Shown here: positions 35,703-47,034 of the stretch, piece by piece
Numbering within the stretch: the stretch's first letter is position 1
How the letters are laid out: each line of letters starts with the position of its first letter
Assembly: GCA_037039925.1 (NCBI GenBank)
Contig: JAXRKP010000424.1
Span: 57,501-121,500, forward strand
Reading direction: 5' to 3'
DNA from: Doris montereyensis
Taxonomy: Eukaryota > Mollusca > Gastropoda > Nudibranchia > Dorididae
Length of the DNA stretch: 64,000 bases
Translations under genes and position numbers: made by a program
The notes under the pieces: model-generated
What the model was told of the DNA's origin: nothing
The model's input: only the letters and a program-made list of their open reading frames with translations
Databases searched by the model: none

Positions 35703-36414
35703 ATAAGATTCAGCGTGTACATGAATATATATATCGCAATACTACGTGTTCAGTGGCTTTGATGGTTCATCTTTGACGTGACTTTAACAAATCACACAAA
35801 AAAGATGTCTGTGGACACTTTGGACTTACTCGCGTCAGTAGCCTCAGTGATCTTCTGTCAATTCAGCCTTGGTAGCTTCCACCCTTACTACGACCTAAAC
35901 CTGCAGAGTAGCCTTCTCCTGTATTATGGGTCGTACCTTACGGTCAAAAGTCGTACGTCCAGTTTTTCCTCAAATTTATATTTTTTGTACTTGGGAGCAT
36001 TTCTGACAGTGATATTAAAGTTATGAAATAATCTAGAGTGTCAATGCAAAGTTAAAGATAAAATCAGTTTTTTTGCTTCTCTTGTAAAATTTCAGAAAAG
36101 CGCTTAGGATTTTTGATCAGAGAGGTAGCAGTATATATATTTCAAGATTTGAAGAACAAACAACACATTGTTTCTTAATGCAAATCAAACAGAAAATCCA
36201 TTTCATGTTGAATACTAATACTTGTAAAGCAATTTATTTAAAGAGTGCATTGCATATATGAAAAAAAAAATTCAGCCAAAGCTGAAAAATCGCATTTAAA
36301 TTCAAGTAAGTCCTGTATGAGTACAAATATTTATATGTAATATAGTGTACAAAAAATAGATATGGCTATATAAATACCAGTATATGAATACACCATAAAA
36401 AATGCATTATACAG
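35703..36414. other. Intergenic, one unassigned open frame
   Basis: An 82-codon + frame at 35778-36026 has no recognisable domain. Poor coding character and surrounding AT-rich sequence argue against a gene. Confidence 0.4.
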
Positions 36415-38105
36415 TCATGATCAAAGGAGCTGGGCCTGGACAGGAGCTTGCACCTGTACGGGGATTTGGCATACACTATTAACTGAAGGAATTGAAATAT
36501 TCAAAGTAGACATTTTGGCCATCACAGAAACAAAGGGAAATGGACAAGTAATAGAAACTGTAGGACCAAATCATACTTTATTATCTTCTCAAGAGTAGAT
36601 GTCAAACATGGAGCAGGAGAAGACCTCCTTTTGCATAAAAAACATGAAAAGCTACTAGAAAATTGGAAATTTATAAGCTCGCGGTTATTAAACCAATAGG
36701 AAAAGAAATTAAATTATTAATACGTGTAGCTCATGGACCAAACGAAGACGCCATCAAAGAAGAAAAGACATCTTCGAAATCTATTTACTAACAGCTATGG
36801 GAGAATCTCAAACCCAAACAGGAACTAGTGGTCTTAGAAGATTTAAACGCCAGATTAAGCAACAGTGTAGAAACATCGGGGAGAAGTAATAGGTAAGGAA
36901 GGAGAGACAACAACTTCTCCAAATGGAGAGACTTAGAAACTTTTGCCAAAAGAATAACATGAAAATAGCCAACACCTTTCTTCCTCATAAAGATATCCAC
37001 AAATAGACAAGAGTAAATGTTTTATTGACTTGGAAAAGGCATAATTTGACACTGTGAGGAGGGATGAACTATGGCATTCCAAGAACACAATGCAGAGCAG
37101 AATTTAATAGAAGGCATTAATTTTTTGTTACAATAAACCAACTTGTGCAGTGAGAGCAGTTGGAAACATTTCTGAAGAAATTGATGTAGATAGATATAGG
37201 AGTAAGACAGGACTGTACCCTGTCCTCTTTGTTTATCCTTTTGTGGATTCAGTTGTAAATAAAGGCATCCTCAAAAATGAAGAAAATGAATGTAGGTATG
37301 TGGAAATTCAAACAAGTAAATGTATCAATGTTTTCATTTGTTGATGATTTAGTTCTGTTTTGAAAATCAGAAAGTGGCCTTCAGGCTAATATTTAAAATA
37401 TCAACATGCTGAATAATGAACTGAATAAAAGTAGACAGAGTAATTGCAAAGAAAACAAGGAAGCTAAAACACAGAACATAAATTGGGCAGGGAGAATTTA
37501 GAACAAGTTAAAAGCTACAATTACCTAGGAGTAATGATTAACTCTGAGGAAAACTAAGAGAAGAAATCAGCCAGAGAATCCAGAAAGACAAAAACAGTAT
37601 ATAACCATCTAGGACGCGTTTGCAGGTAAACAAGAATTGTCAACAAAAACCAAAATAACAGTATGCAACACAGATTATTGTCCTACTTCTCTATGGCAGT
37701 AAAACCTGGACCTTAGACAGAAGGGAATACACTAGGGTACAAATACAAGCAGCTGAAATGAAAGAAATCTAAGAAGAATAGTAGGGAAAACTAAAAAAAA
37801 AAGAGACAAAATCAGAAATACAACAATAAGAGATCAAACCAAAGCAGATGGCATAAAAACTAAGATAGAAATAAATCAGCTCAGATGGTTTGGGCATGTA
37901 AACAGTATACCATGCTAAAAAACCCAAGGTACTCGGAGAAAGTGGGAAGAAGATATAAAAGAGACATTGAAACAAAGAAATCTAACCTTACAGAAGGAAT
38001 CAGAAAATGCAAGGACAGGGCAGCCTGGCGAAAGATCATTCCGGGCATCTAAACCCATACACCGGAAGGTAAAATGGAAACTGGTAAAGAAAAAAAAAAG
38101 AAAGG
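36415..38105 (+). mobile_element. Decayed LINE with endonuclease and RT motifs
   Basis: Across several frames the + strand shows an APE-type endonuclease (DILAITETKGNG near 36510). Reverse transcriptase landmarks follow: IDLEKA-stop-FDTVRRDELW near 37025, GVRQDCTLSSL near 37200 and FVDDLVLF near 37340. A C-terminal [11 protein letters not shown] near 37875 and the 3' tail ccggaaggtaaaatgg near 38060 complete it. Many stops and frameshifts make it dead. The C-terminal LRWFGHV signature is typical of RTE-like and related LINEs. Confidence 0.85.
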
Positions 38106-38169
38106 TCAAAGGAAACGTTGACGGCACGTATCCAAACAGCAAGACATGCATTTTTAACATTGAGAAAGA

Positions 38170-38560
38170 TCTGGGTCAGTAGTTTAATTAAGGAAAAAGA
38201 GTAAAATTAGGATCTTCAAATCAAACGTAAAATCCATCCTCCTGTATGGCTCGGAGACGTGGAGGAGCACCAAAGCTGCTACACTACAGAGCCTGCAATC
38301 CTTTACACATTGTGAGCGACGTTGGCCTGACACTGACACCATCAGCAATGCAGACCTTCGTGAGAGAGGACGAAGCAGCTCCCAGTTGAGAGAGATTTGA
38401 AGAAAAGGAAGTGGAGATGGATTGGCCATATCATGAGAAGACCAAGGTCCAACATAGCCAGACAAAGCTTGACATTGAATCCACAAGGGAATGGATCTAG
38501 AGGGAAACCAAGAATGACCTGGAGGAGAGCGATCGAGAAGGACACAATTTAAATTATAGA
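38170..38560 (+). mobile_element. Second LINE family, C-terminal fragment
   Basis: The frame reads NVKSILLYGSETWRSTKA, then WPDTDTISNADL, then SNIARQSLTLNPQGNG. This is the C-terminal region of a LINE polyprotein, different from the preceding element. Its SNIARQSLTLNPQG stretch corresponds to the source of the 27-bp minisatellite at 52740-53480. Confidence 0.82.
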
Positions 38561-38605
38561 GCTCCATATCAATGGCATTATTAAAATATTTAATTCTGTT
38601 TGAAC

Positions 38606-38655
38606 CCATACAATCGAAGGTAGAATGGGAGCTGATAAAGAAAGAAAGAAAGAAT
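38606..38655 (+). mobile_element. Orphan LINE tail copy
   Basis: cgaaggtagaatgggagctg followed by ataaagaaagaaagaaag matches the 3' tails at 38060 and 58815, without the LINE body. A similar orphan tail lies at about 40093-40135. Confidence 0.6.
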
Positions 38656-38794
38656 TCTGTTTGCCTTTTTTGTTTTGAACAGTAAATTATTCCATAATTT
38701 GACTGTTCATTAATAATGAAAAACATTCTCACAGAAGTAGAACTTCCTTTATTATAAATCTTAAATCTATCTCCCGAATAAAATTCGCATGAGA

Positions 38795-39960
38795 ATATTT
38801 GAAAAATTATTTATAATCAATAGCATCTATGTCATGAACAATTTTATACAATTGATGAGATCCCCCCCCCCGTTTTCTTCTGTATTTTAGTGAGAGGAGT
38901 CGAAGAAATTTCAATCTCACATCATATGACATATTATTACCATGTTCCAATTCTCTCAATAACCTTGTCGATCGTATTTGTACTTTTTCCAAAAGAATTG
39001 ATTTCGTTTAAATAAAGGGCTCCATATACAATTTCCATATTCCAGTATAGGTCGAATAATAGTTTTATAGAGCGTAAGAAACATGTTTACATCCATAAAT
39101 GAAAAAACTTCTATAAATAATTCCAATCATTCATCAAAATTCAGATTCTTATCAAAGATTACACCGAGATTCATTTTCTGACTACAAAAAAGACAAGCCA
39201 CTGGATCTGTTGGCATCAACAAAATATGAAATCATAGTGTTATTTTTACCAACATACATGACGTTACATTTGAAATATTGAAGTCCAATTGCCATTCTTC
39301 AGACCATCTACACAAAGAGTATAAATCATTTTGAAATACCTGATAGTTTTCAGTCTGGGAATAAATCTTTGTATCATCCGCAAACATTTTGCAAGTAGAA
39401 TTTTTTGTATTGGGAGGATCATTTATAAAAAGTATAAATAAGAGAGGCCCTATCACACTACCCTGGGGAACACCCTTTTAACGGGTTGATATTCAAAACC
39501 TTCATTTTCATCTATTACTCTCTGATGGCGATTTGATAGGAAAGATTTAATCCAACATAATATATCACCAACTATACCGTAAGCCTGAAGCTTTACAAAG
39601 AGTGTTTCATGGGGTAATGAATCAAAAGCCTTTGCGAAAATCCAAATATATAACATCAATAGTATTTTTATCATCAATATATTTACTGAAATCTTCCATA
39701 ACCTCTAATAGTTGGGTTATACAGGAACGTTTACTGCGAAAGCCATGTTGACGTTAAAAAGTCAATATGAAGTCCTTTAAAAAGGATTCAAGTATTTTAC
39801 TTATGATACATATTAGGCTAATTGGATGATAATTTTCCGTGTCGCATATATTTCTTTTTTCAAAATAGCTGTAAAATTAGCTAATTTCCAGTCATTTGGT
39901 ACAATTCCTGTTTTAAGAGAGATTGAAAATAATAGAAAGAGGAAAACTTATTTCCTTAGC
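38795..39960 (-). mobile_element. Decayed LINE (CR1/Jockey-like) with RT motifs, minus strand
   Basis: Reading on the minus strand from about 39960: KAFDSLPHETLFVKLQAYGI, then IGPLLFILFINDPP and CKMFADDTKIYS, where F-A-D-D is the reverse transcriptase catalytic box. The C-terminus follows as EKVQIRSTRLLREL, LKFLRLLSLKYRRKR and LYKIVHDID. At least two frameshifts separate these blocks. It is 5'-truncated and dead. A frame at 39826-40074 on + is a shadow. Confidence 0.9.
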
Positions 39961-41284
39961 GACCTCTTTTCGATAATTGTGGATAGACAGTCAGGCCCTA
40001 TACTTTTCGTAACATCCAGATTATGTAATCTTTTCAATATTTCGTTCTCTGAAATGACAATGTCAGATAAATAGTGACCATTATTAAATTCACACCAGAA
40101 AGTAGAATTGGAACTGATAAAAAAAGAAAGATCAAAGAAAATGCTTCACTCATTTATGAGGACACTGTTACTAGATGTTTAGAACTATTAAATTTTAAGC
40201 TAGTGTATATTATTCTACGTTCGATTCGAAAATGTTGACACTTCAACTAGACCAATACTCCAATAAATAGCGAGTTTACAAAGGTCTATAAACAACATCA
40301 ACAAGTTGAAAAGATGCGTTTCGCAAAAGGAATTAAAAAGGAAATACATTAGTTGTTCATTTAATTTTAATTGATTTTAAAAAAAAATCTAGATGATCAA
40401 AATGCAAACTTTCTTAATTGTGTTGTTCAAAATAAAAGCTCAATATTTCGTGTGGGTGTCTTCCATGAGTTTGAATGATGGATTTGACTCAACACGGAAA
40501 CGATGACGTTGACCTGCAAATAACGGACCAATTTTAGTTTTACTCCAAAAAAAAAAGCGAAAACTTTTCAACCTTCAGGGACTTGAACCTCTGACTATCG
40601 AGTCTCCCCGGCCACACTTGAACTTGAACAAAAAGGAGCTAGAACATTGAAAACAAATTCTGCCACTATAAATTTGTTTTCTTCTGGGGGGTTTTCTTAT
40701 TAGGATGTTAGTTGAGTTAAGAATCCATGAGTAATGCATTCTTTGACATTTTAAATAATTAATATGCAATAATAAGACAAATCAACCATAAAAAATAGAA
40801 TGTTTGGTGTCAATACAAAAATAGCTATGAAAAATACATTTACCCAGACTAGGATTTTAAAATTTAGAATTAAAAAGCATAAATATGATAAAGGTATAAA
40901 TGTATACAATCATTTTATATGTATAGTAGTAGAAAATAAAAAGCATAAACATTATAAAGGCATATTATATGTATAGTATTATATTAACAAAACAAACAAA
41001 AAACATGAAAATAACAACAAAAAGAAAAACATATGTACAAGCTTTACAAACATTGCATTTCAAAATAAATGTTGCAATGAAAAATAAATGAATTCACACA
41101 GACTAGTTTTGTAAAATCTTGTATAATGGTACAAATTCATAGATTGTAAATAAATGGACAAATTTGTAGTTAATATTTAAAATGGAAAACATCGATTGAC
41201 CCTGAAAATCCAATTGAATTTTGTTCCCGAACTTTCATTTCTTTCAAACACAGAATCAGACGTCTCTGTTCATCTCAAAGAAAT
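39961..41284. other. Intergenic, AT-rich, nothing recognised apart from an orphan tail
   Basis: Besides the LINE tail copy near 40093-40135, no gene or repeat could be identified. Short A-rich stretches and a few small duplications (for example around 40860 and 40930) are present. Confidence 0.5.
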
Positions 41285-43460
41285 TAGAAATGTTTATGGT
41301 CCAGGAGAGACAAATTAAGTGTGTATATGGTTAGGGAGAGAGAAGTTAAGTGTGTATATGGTCAGGGGAGAGAGAAGTTAATGGTGTATATGGTCAGGGA
41401 GAGAGAAGTTAGGTGTGTATACGGTTAGGGAGAGAGAAGTTAAGTGTGTATATGGTCAGGGAGAGAAGTTAAGTGTATATGGTCAGGGAGAGAGAAGTTA
41501 AGTGTGTATATGGTCAGGAGAGAGAAGTTAAGTGTGTATATGGTCAGGAGAGACAAGTTAGGTGTATATGGTCAGGGAGAGACAAGTTAAGTGTGTATAT
41601 GGTCAGGGAGAGACAAGTCAAGTGTGTATATGGTCAGGGAGAGAGAAGTTAGGTGTGTATATGGTCAGGGAGAGACAAGTTAAGTGTGTATATGGTCAGG
41701 GAGAGAGAAGTTAAGTGTGTATATGGTCAGGGAGAGAGAAGTTAGGTGTATATGGTTAGGGAGAGAGAAGTTAAGTGTGTATATGGTCAGGGAGAGAGAA
41801 GTTAAGTGTGTATATGGTCAGGAGAGACAAGTTAAGTGTGTATATGGTCAGGAGAGACAAGTCAAGTGTGTATATGGTCAGGGAGAGAGAAGTTAGGTGT
41901 ATATGGTCAGGGAGAGAGAAGTTAGGTGTATATGGTTAGGGAGAGAGAAGTTAAGTGTGTATATGGTCAGGAGAGAGAAGTTAGGTGTATATGGTCATAT
42001 CAGGGACACAGAAATTACTTATGTATATGGTCAGGGAGAGAGAGAAATTAGGTATGCATATGGTCATGTCAGGGACAGATAAATTAGGTATGCATATGGT
42101 CATGTCAGGGACAGATAAATTAGGTGTGTATATGGTCAGGGAGAGAGAAATTAGGTGTGTATATGGTCAGGGAGAGAGAAATTAGGTGTGTATATGGTCA
42201 GGGAGAGAGAAGTTAAGTGTGTATATGGTCAGGGAGAGAGAAGTTAAGTGTGTATATGGTCAGGGAGAGATAAATTAATGTGTATATGGTCAGGGAGAGA
42301 TAAATTAATGTGTATATGGTCAGGGAGAGAGAAATTAGGTGTGTATAGGGTCAGGGAGAGAGAAATTAGGTGTGTATATGGTCAGGGACAGATAAATTAA
42401 TGTGTATATGGTCAGGGAGAGAGAAATTAGGTATGTATATGGTCATGTCAGGGACAGAGTAATTACTTATGTATATGGTCAGGGACAGATAAATTTGTGT
42501 GTTTATGGTCAGAGACAGAGAAATTAGTGTGTATATGGTCAGGGACAGAGAAATTAGGTGTGTATATGGTCAGGGACAGAGAAATTAAGTACGTCTATGG
42601 TTAGGGACAGAGAAATTAGGTACATCTATGGTCAGAGACAGAGAAATTAGGTACGCCTATGGTCAGAGACAGAGAAATTAGGTGTGTCTATGGTCAGGGA
42701 CAGAGAAATTAGGTGAGTCTATGGTCAGGGACAGAGAAATTAGGTACAAAGAAATTAGGTACGTCTATGGTCAGGGACAGAGAAATTAGGTATGTCTATG
42801 GTCAGGGACAGAGAAATTAGGTATGTCTATGGTCAGGGACAAAGAAATTAGATATGTCTATGGTCAGGGACAGAGAAATTAGATATGTCTATGGTCAAGG
42901 ACAAAGAAATTAGGTATGTCTATGGTCAGGGACAGAGAAATTAGGTATGTCTATGGTCAGGGACAGAGAAATTAGGTTTGTCTATGGTCAGGGACAAGAA
43001 ATTAGGTATGTCTATGGTCAGGGACAGAGAAATTAGGTATGTCTATGGTCAGGGACAAAGAAATTAGATATGTCTATGGTCAGGGACAGAGAAATTAGGT
43101 ATGTCTATGGTCAGGGACAAAGAAATTAGGTATGTCTATGGTCAGGGAGAAAGAAATTAGGTATGTCTATGGTCAGGGACAGATAAATTAGGTATGTCTA
43201 TGGTCAGGGACAAAGAAATTAGGTACGTCTATGGTCAGGGACAAAGAAATTAGGTACGCGTCTATGGTCAGGGACAGAGAAATTAGGTACGTCTATGGTC
43301 AGGGACAGAGAAATTAGGTATGTCTATGGTCAGGGACAAAGAAATTAGGTATGTCTATGGTCAGGGACAGAGATATTAGGTATGTCTATGGTCAGGGACA
43401 AAGAAATTAGGTACGTCTATGGTCAGGGACAAAGAAATTAGGTATGAATATGGTCAGGGT
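41285..43460. repeat. Evolving 27-31 bp minisatellite, about 75 copies
   Basis: Units share tatggtcaggga plus gagaagttaagtgtg early (41285-42250), then change to gacagagaaattaggtatgt later (42450-43460). A transition zone at 42000-42450 mixes both. All open frames (VYGQGE repeats) are artefacts. Intergenic. Confidence 0.95.
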
Positions 43461-43924
43461 GCATACACAAAGACAGCAATAGTAAGCAGCCATGAAATTT
43501 AAAAAGTATACATCTGGCATTTGCACAGATGCACTAAAGAAAATAAAAGTAAAACCATATCCTATGACTACCCAGTATATATAATATATATATCCACCTT
43601 TCAATCAATCTATTTTTCTACCAACATATACGATAACAATAACACTTTACCCTGAATAGGAAGGAATTGTTGTACAAGGATGAAACTAGGAGGATGTGAT
43701 CTCTCCATTTTTATGAAATGCTATGTGACAAGGTGAAGCTTTGGGAAAATCTGATGAGCTGTTTGAACTTGAGAGCATTTTATATTGAATGTAGTTCCTG
43801 AATACAACAAGATTACGCCAGTTTCAATGTCAACAATGAAATCTTTTGATTATCGCTCTGTAACTAAATTTTTTGTTTTGTGTAAGGAAATCACTAGCGA
43901 TAATTTTTTTAGGAGATATTAAGT

Positions 43925-44330
43925 GTTTACCATGCTGAATGCCCTTCTTATGAAACTATTAAATAGTGGACAAGGAAGTTCAAATCGGGCTTTCTGTCTG
44001 TTCTTGATAGCCCCAGAGAAGGGCGTCCAATCTTTACTGTTATGGAAGAAAGTGTAGGTCCAGTCAAGAAACTGATACTTGAAGAACGACGAATAAACTG
44101 TTAGACAGTTAGTAGGCGCAACAAATATGAGCATAGGCTCGACAGAAACTATCCTGCATTACTTTTGACACCAAATCAAAAACAACAAAAGAGTTGACCG
44201 TTGCAAAGAACTCATTACTTCAGATCGGAAGATAGCTCAATTTAAAAAATTCTTTTTAACGAATTGTAACAATGGACGAAACATGGGTTCATCATTTTGA
44301 TCCAAAACAAAAACCCTAGTGGAAAACTCC

Positions 44331-44363
<33 letters not shown>

Positions 44364-44690
44364 GCCAAAGAAGGCACATGTGCAACCTTAGAGTTGAAAG
44401 GCTATGCTGTCCTGTTCTTGGGACAGTGAAGGATGTCATCATGACAAGATTTCCTAGAACATGGCCATACCGTCACTGGGAACTATTATTGGACGTTGCT
44501 GATGGGGCTACAATCTACATTAAGCCAAGAAAAAAATGAGAGAAGCTGAGAAAAGGAATCCTCCTGCTGCACGAATGATTTTAGTCCCATTCAGGATCAT
44601 ATTATGCTCAAGGACTTTTGAACATCAAAGAAAGAGGACAAAAATGTGTTTGCAATGTAACTATGGAGAGAATTGGCATTGTGACTGTAA
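43925..44690 (+). mobile_element. mariner-type transposase pseudogene
   Basis: The + strand shows, in changing frames: AECPSYETIK near 43935; DSPREGRPIFTVMEESVG then KKLILEERRIN near 44010-44100 (HTH part); LLLTPNQKQQKS near 44160; TMDETWVHHFDPKQKP near 44270 (first catalytic Asp region of mariner); SPKKAHVQP and a C-terminal part to about 44620. Several stops, frameshifts and an internal (TCA)n run make it dead. Ends were not determined. Confidence 0.88.
44331..44362. repeat. (TCA)n inside the mariner pseudogene
   Basis: About ten TCA units where mariner transposases usually have a short Ser-Pro stretch (between the W-x-x-P-S and P-K-K segments). Confidence 0.9.
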
Positions 44691-44852
44691 CTGTCAAATT
44701 TCAACTTTCTAGCTCACTTCTTTCATAGTTAGGGTAGAGACACAATGAACGCCCATCATATATATCTATCCATAGATTTATTCTGTTATCTTCCTAAAAC
44801 AACATACTGTATTCTAACAATTTCCCTCAAACAAGATGCATGACAACATTCT

Positions 44853-44858
44853 TTTATT
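44853..44858 (-). terminator. Possible polyadenylation signal of gene B
   Basis: AATAAA on the minus strand (TTTATT on +), about 330 bp after the gene B stop. Other A/T-rich hexamers are nearby, so this is only a candidate. Confidence 0.25.
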
Positions 44859-45183
44859 TCTTACTACATCATGCATCATTTCACCTCAATAATCACCAAA
44901 ATAAAAGACAGTTTTCCTATATAGCAAAAAAAATAGAAGAAGAAGAATGAATAAATATAATATTGTTCTTTGCTGTCTCCTCTAGTAATAACAGGATGAG
45001 ATAAAAAAAAAGATTCTTTCAGTCATCAGTCTTCTCTACTACTAATAAAGTCTTTAAAAGGTAAATGATATATCGATTCATACTTAAAACCCATTACGTC
45101 TTTAAATTTTCACAGACTTGGTTTTCTCTTCTTCCAAGTTTGGGAAATCCTTTCTAAACAAATTTTTCTGAAGAACGTCTTGA

Positions 45184-45296
45184 TCAGTGAACACCAGGTA
45201 AATAAAAAAGAGCGATACAGATGAACAAGGTGATACCCAAGCCAATCGCTAGTCCAAGGTTGACATCATTTTTATCATTTTCACTTTCATCTCTAG
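45184..45296 (-). CDS. Gene B last exon: acidic linker, transmembrane helix, stop
   Basis: On the minus strand the acceptor (cgtattgcag) lies at 45297 and up; the stop TGA is at 45186-45184. The exon is phase 1 in, about 37 codons: RDESENDKNDVN, then a helix LGLAIGLGITLFI-CIALFYL, then PGVH. It matches gene A exon 12 in position, acidic linker and GLA-I/V-G core. The cytoplasmic tail is only about four residues, shorter than in gene A. Single-pass type I topology is inferred. Confidence 0.88.
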
Positions 45297-45649
45297 CTGC
45301 AATACGAAAGACAAAAGGGAATGTGATTATGATGATGATGACATTTGTTTCCGAAGAAACGAAAACAAATCGAACATATCTACAAAACATTATAGTTTGA
45401 AAGGATGCTTTTAGTCTTACTCAAAATACAATTTCTTTTTATTTCTTTCTTCTAAGTTCTAAGCTAAAAAAATAAGAAAAAGATGACCTGATTTAACTAA
45501 ACCTTACAGCAAGAAGGCAGGTCATCATTGATAATAGATCTAAGTTAAGCTCAACGCTCAACAATTAAGAAAAACATGCCTAAATAAAAGCAAGTCAAAG
45601 GAAAATTAAATCTCCAACTAAATCCTCAAATTCAACATTCAACATTCAC

Positions 45650-45732
45650 ATACGTTTTGTATGAAAATTGTCCAGGTTATGTGCTTGTGTCGAAAGATCA
45701 CACCCGCATCATTGCAGACTATGACAGACACC
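45650..45732 (-). CDS. Gene B exon 11: final strand of membrane-proximal module
   Basis: The acceptor (tgccaccag) is at 45733 and up. The frame after one base reads VSVIVCNDAGVIFRHKHITW, then TIFIQNV, matching gene A ITVVVCNNAG. The donor is uncertain: gtgaat at 45649 gives the phase 1 that the last exon needs, while the better-looking gtatgt at 45653 would not. The other boundary and the VIVCNDAG core are secure. Confidence 0.75.
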
Positions 45733-46350
45733 CTGGTGGCAAGTGGTAAAGACATAGACAACATAATAATATATTACATTTTTTCTCTTTTATGCTTTTC
45801 ATTTTGTATTTTTGCTGGCTTTATTTCTCTATTGCCACTCATATTGTTTTGTTTAAGATTTTAGAATTTAGGGGGACGGATAAAAATAGAAATAGACAAA
45901 ATGTTATGTCAGTAATTTATAAGCATTCAGTCTTTGATGTGCATTGAACACGCATAACTGGCCTGCTCCTGTAGAAAGTTTCAAGATATAAAGAAAAAGA
46001 CCCTGTTATCTTACTTTTGAATGACTCCTAATTTCAATCGCATGTTAACTCATATAAGAACACAATTCAAGGAGCATTGTCGGAAGGACGGCAAAATATA
46101 AGTCTCTTTTACTCATAAAGCAATCTTATACATAGACCGACTATGGCTCTAACCATTGGTAAAGCAATTCCTGCAGCTTTCTTTACTCTCATATCGTGCC
46201 TTTTCTATTACGTTCCAAGTCTCTCACTGGTATTTTACTTCATGATGACTGAATATCAGGTCTAATTCATACTGCCGTTTCTACTTTCATGCCTATATCT
46301 ATTACAATTACTTTTTAAAATCAAAATTAAAATCACTTGTTTTTTTTTTT
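45733..46350 (-). other. Gene B intron 10, left part, nothing recognised
   Basis: No gene or clear repeat seen before the SINE copies. Confidence 0.5.
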
Positions 46351-46550
46351 TTGATTTGATTTACCCACATCCACAACTAAGATGATCTCGGTTTTTTTAA
46401 TAGGATTTTAAATTTTACCCGCACTGCCCTGTAAACAGCCCCAGGGATCTTTAACGTGCACAGTGTTGCGATCAGTACATGGGACCTCCTGTTTATCGTC
46501 TGCTATATTAGCAATCACGACCACTAATGAACAAATAAGGCACGTTTTAA
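46350..46550 (-). mobile_element. SINE family 2, copy 1 (partial)
   Basis: Contains cccacatccacaactaagat, taggattttaaattttaccc and gcactgccctgtaaacagcc, shared with 51400-51560 and 62690-62850. The tRNA-like part is absent here. Orientation is taken from the complete copies. Confidence 0.75.
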
Positions 46551-46572
46551 TCTAAGTACATTTCATGAATGT

Positions 46573-46860
46573 TTGGCGTCCGTGGCCAAGTGGTTAGGCT
46601 AGCAGATTGGGTTCGAATCCTGGCAAAGCTAGGCCTGGCGTTGTGTTTCTTGGGAAAAACACTTAATAGGCATTTTCCCCACACAATCAATCCTGATGAA
46701 AATGGGTATAATCACTAGCTCGGGAGTACAAACCTCCATATGTCTAGCGCCCTGTCCAAGAGGTGATTATTATCACCTGTTCCGTTTCATGCTATTGAAA
46801 CCTGGATGACCCCCGGCTCTATGGGACGTAACGGCCTTGAAGGAACTTGTAGATCTCATT
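46573..46860 (+). mobile_element. tRNA-derived SINE, family 3, plus copy
   Basis: The head reads cgtccgtggccaagtggtta (A-box-like) and ttgggttcgaatcctggca (B-box). A body with gtgtttcttgggaaaaacac and tagcgccctgtccaagagg follows. The gtgttt..gggaaaaacac segment resembles the body of the minus copy at 21505-21845. It sits about 70 bp from gene B exon 10. Confidence 0.8.
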
Positions 46861-46927
46861 AATAATTATAAACACTAATATGAAGACGTGGAACGAACAA
46901 AATGACATAGCAATGTTTTACACTTAC

Positions 46928-47034
46928 GCAAATCTTTTGTCTGAGGGAAGAGGTCCATTACAGAAAACTGCTAATTCTTTTTTCGTCACAGTTAATGTCG
47001 GCACCAATTCTGTAGATAAATGACTTGGAATTGT
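46928..47034 (-). CDS. Gene B exon 10: module strands, with one extra A
   Basis: On the minus strand the acceptor (ctgtatag) is at 47035 and up, with a gtaagt donor below 46928. The frame reads DNSKSFIYRIGADINCDE, then meets a run of six A (T6 at 46978-46983). Dropping one A restores KELAVFCNGPLPSDKRFA, parallel to gene A FCNGPIPQDSKVS. As written, the frame ends at TAA just after the run. Length is 107 against an inferred 106. This is an assembly error or a real frameshift. Confidence 0.85.

Noticed and set aside
46573..46650. Possible true tRNA gene (A-box and B-box)
   Set aside because: No complete cloverleaf could be drawn, and a shared SINE body follows.
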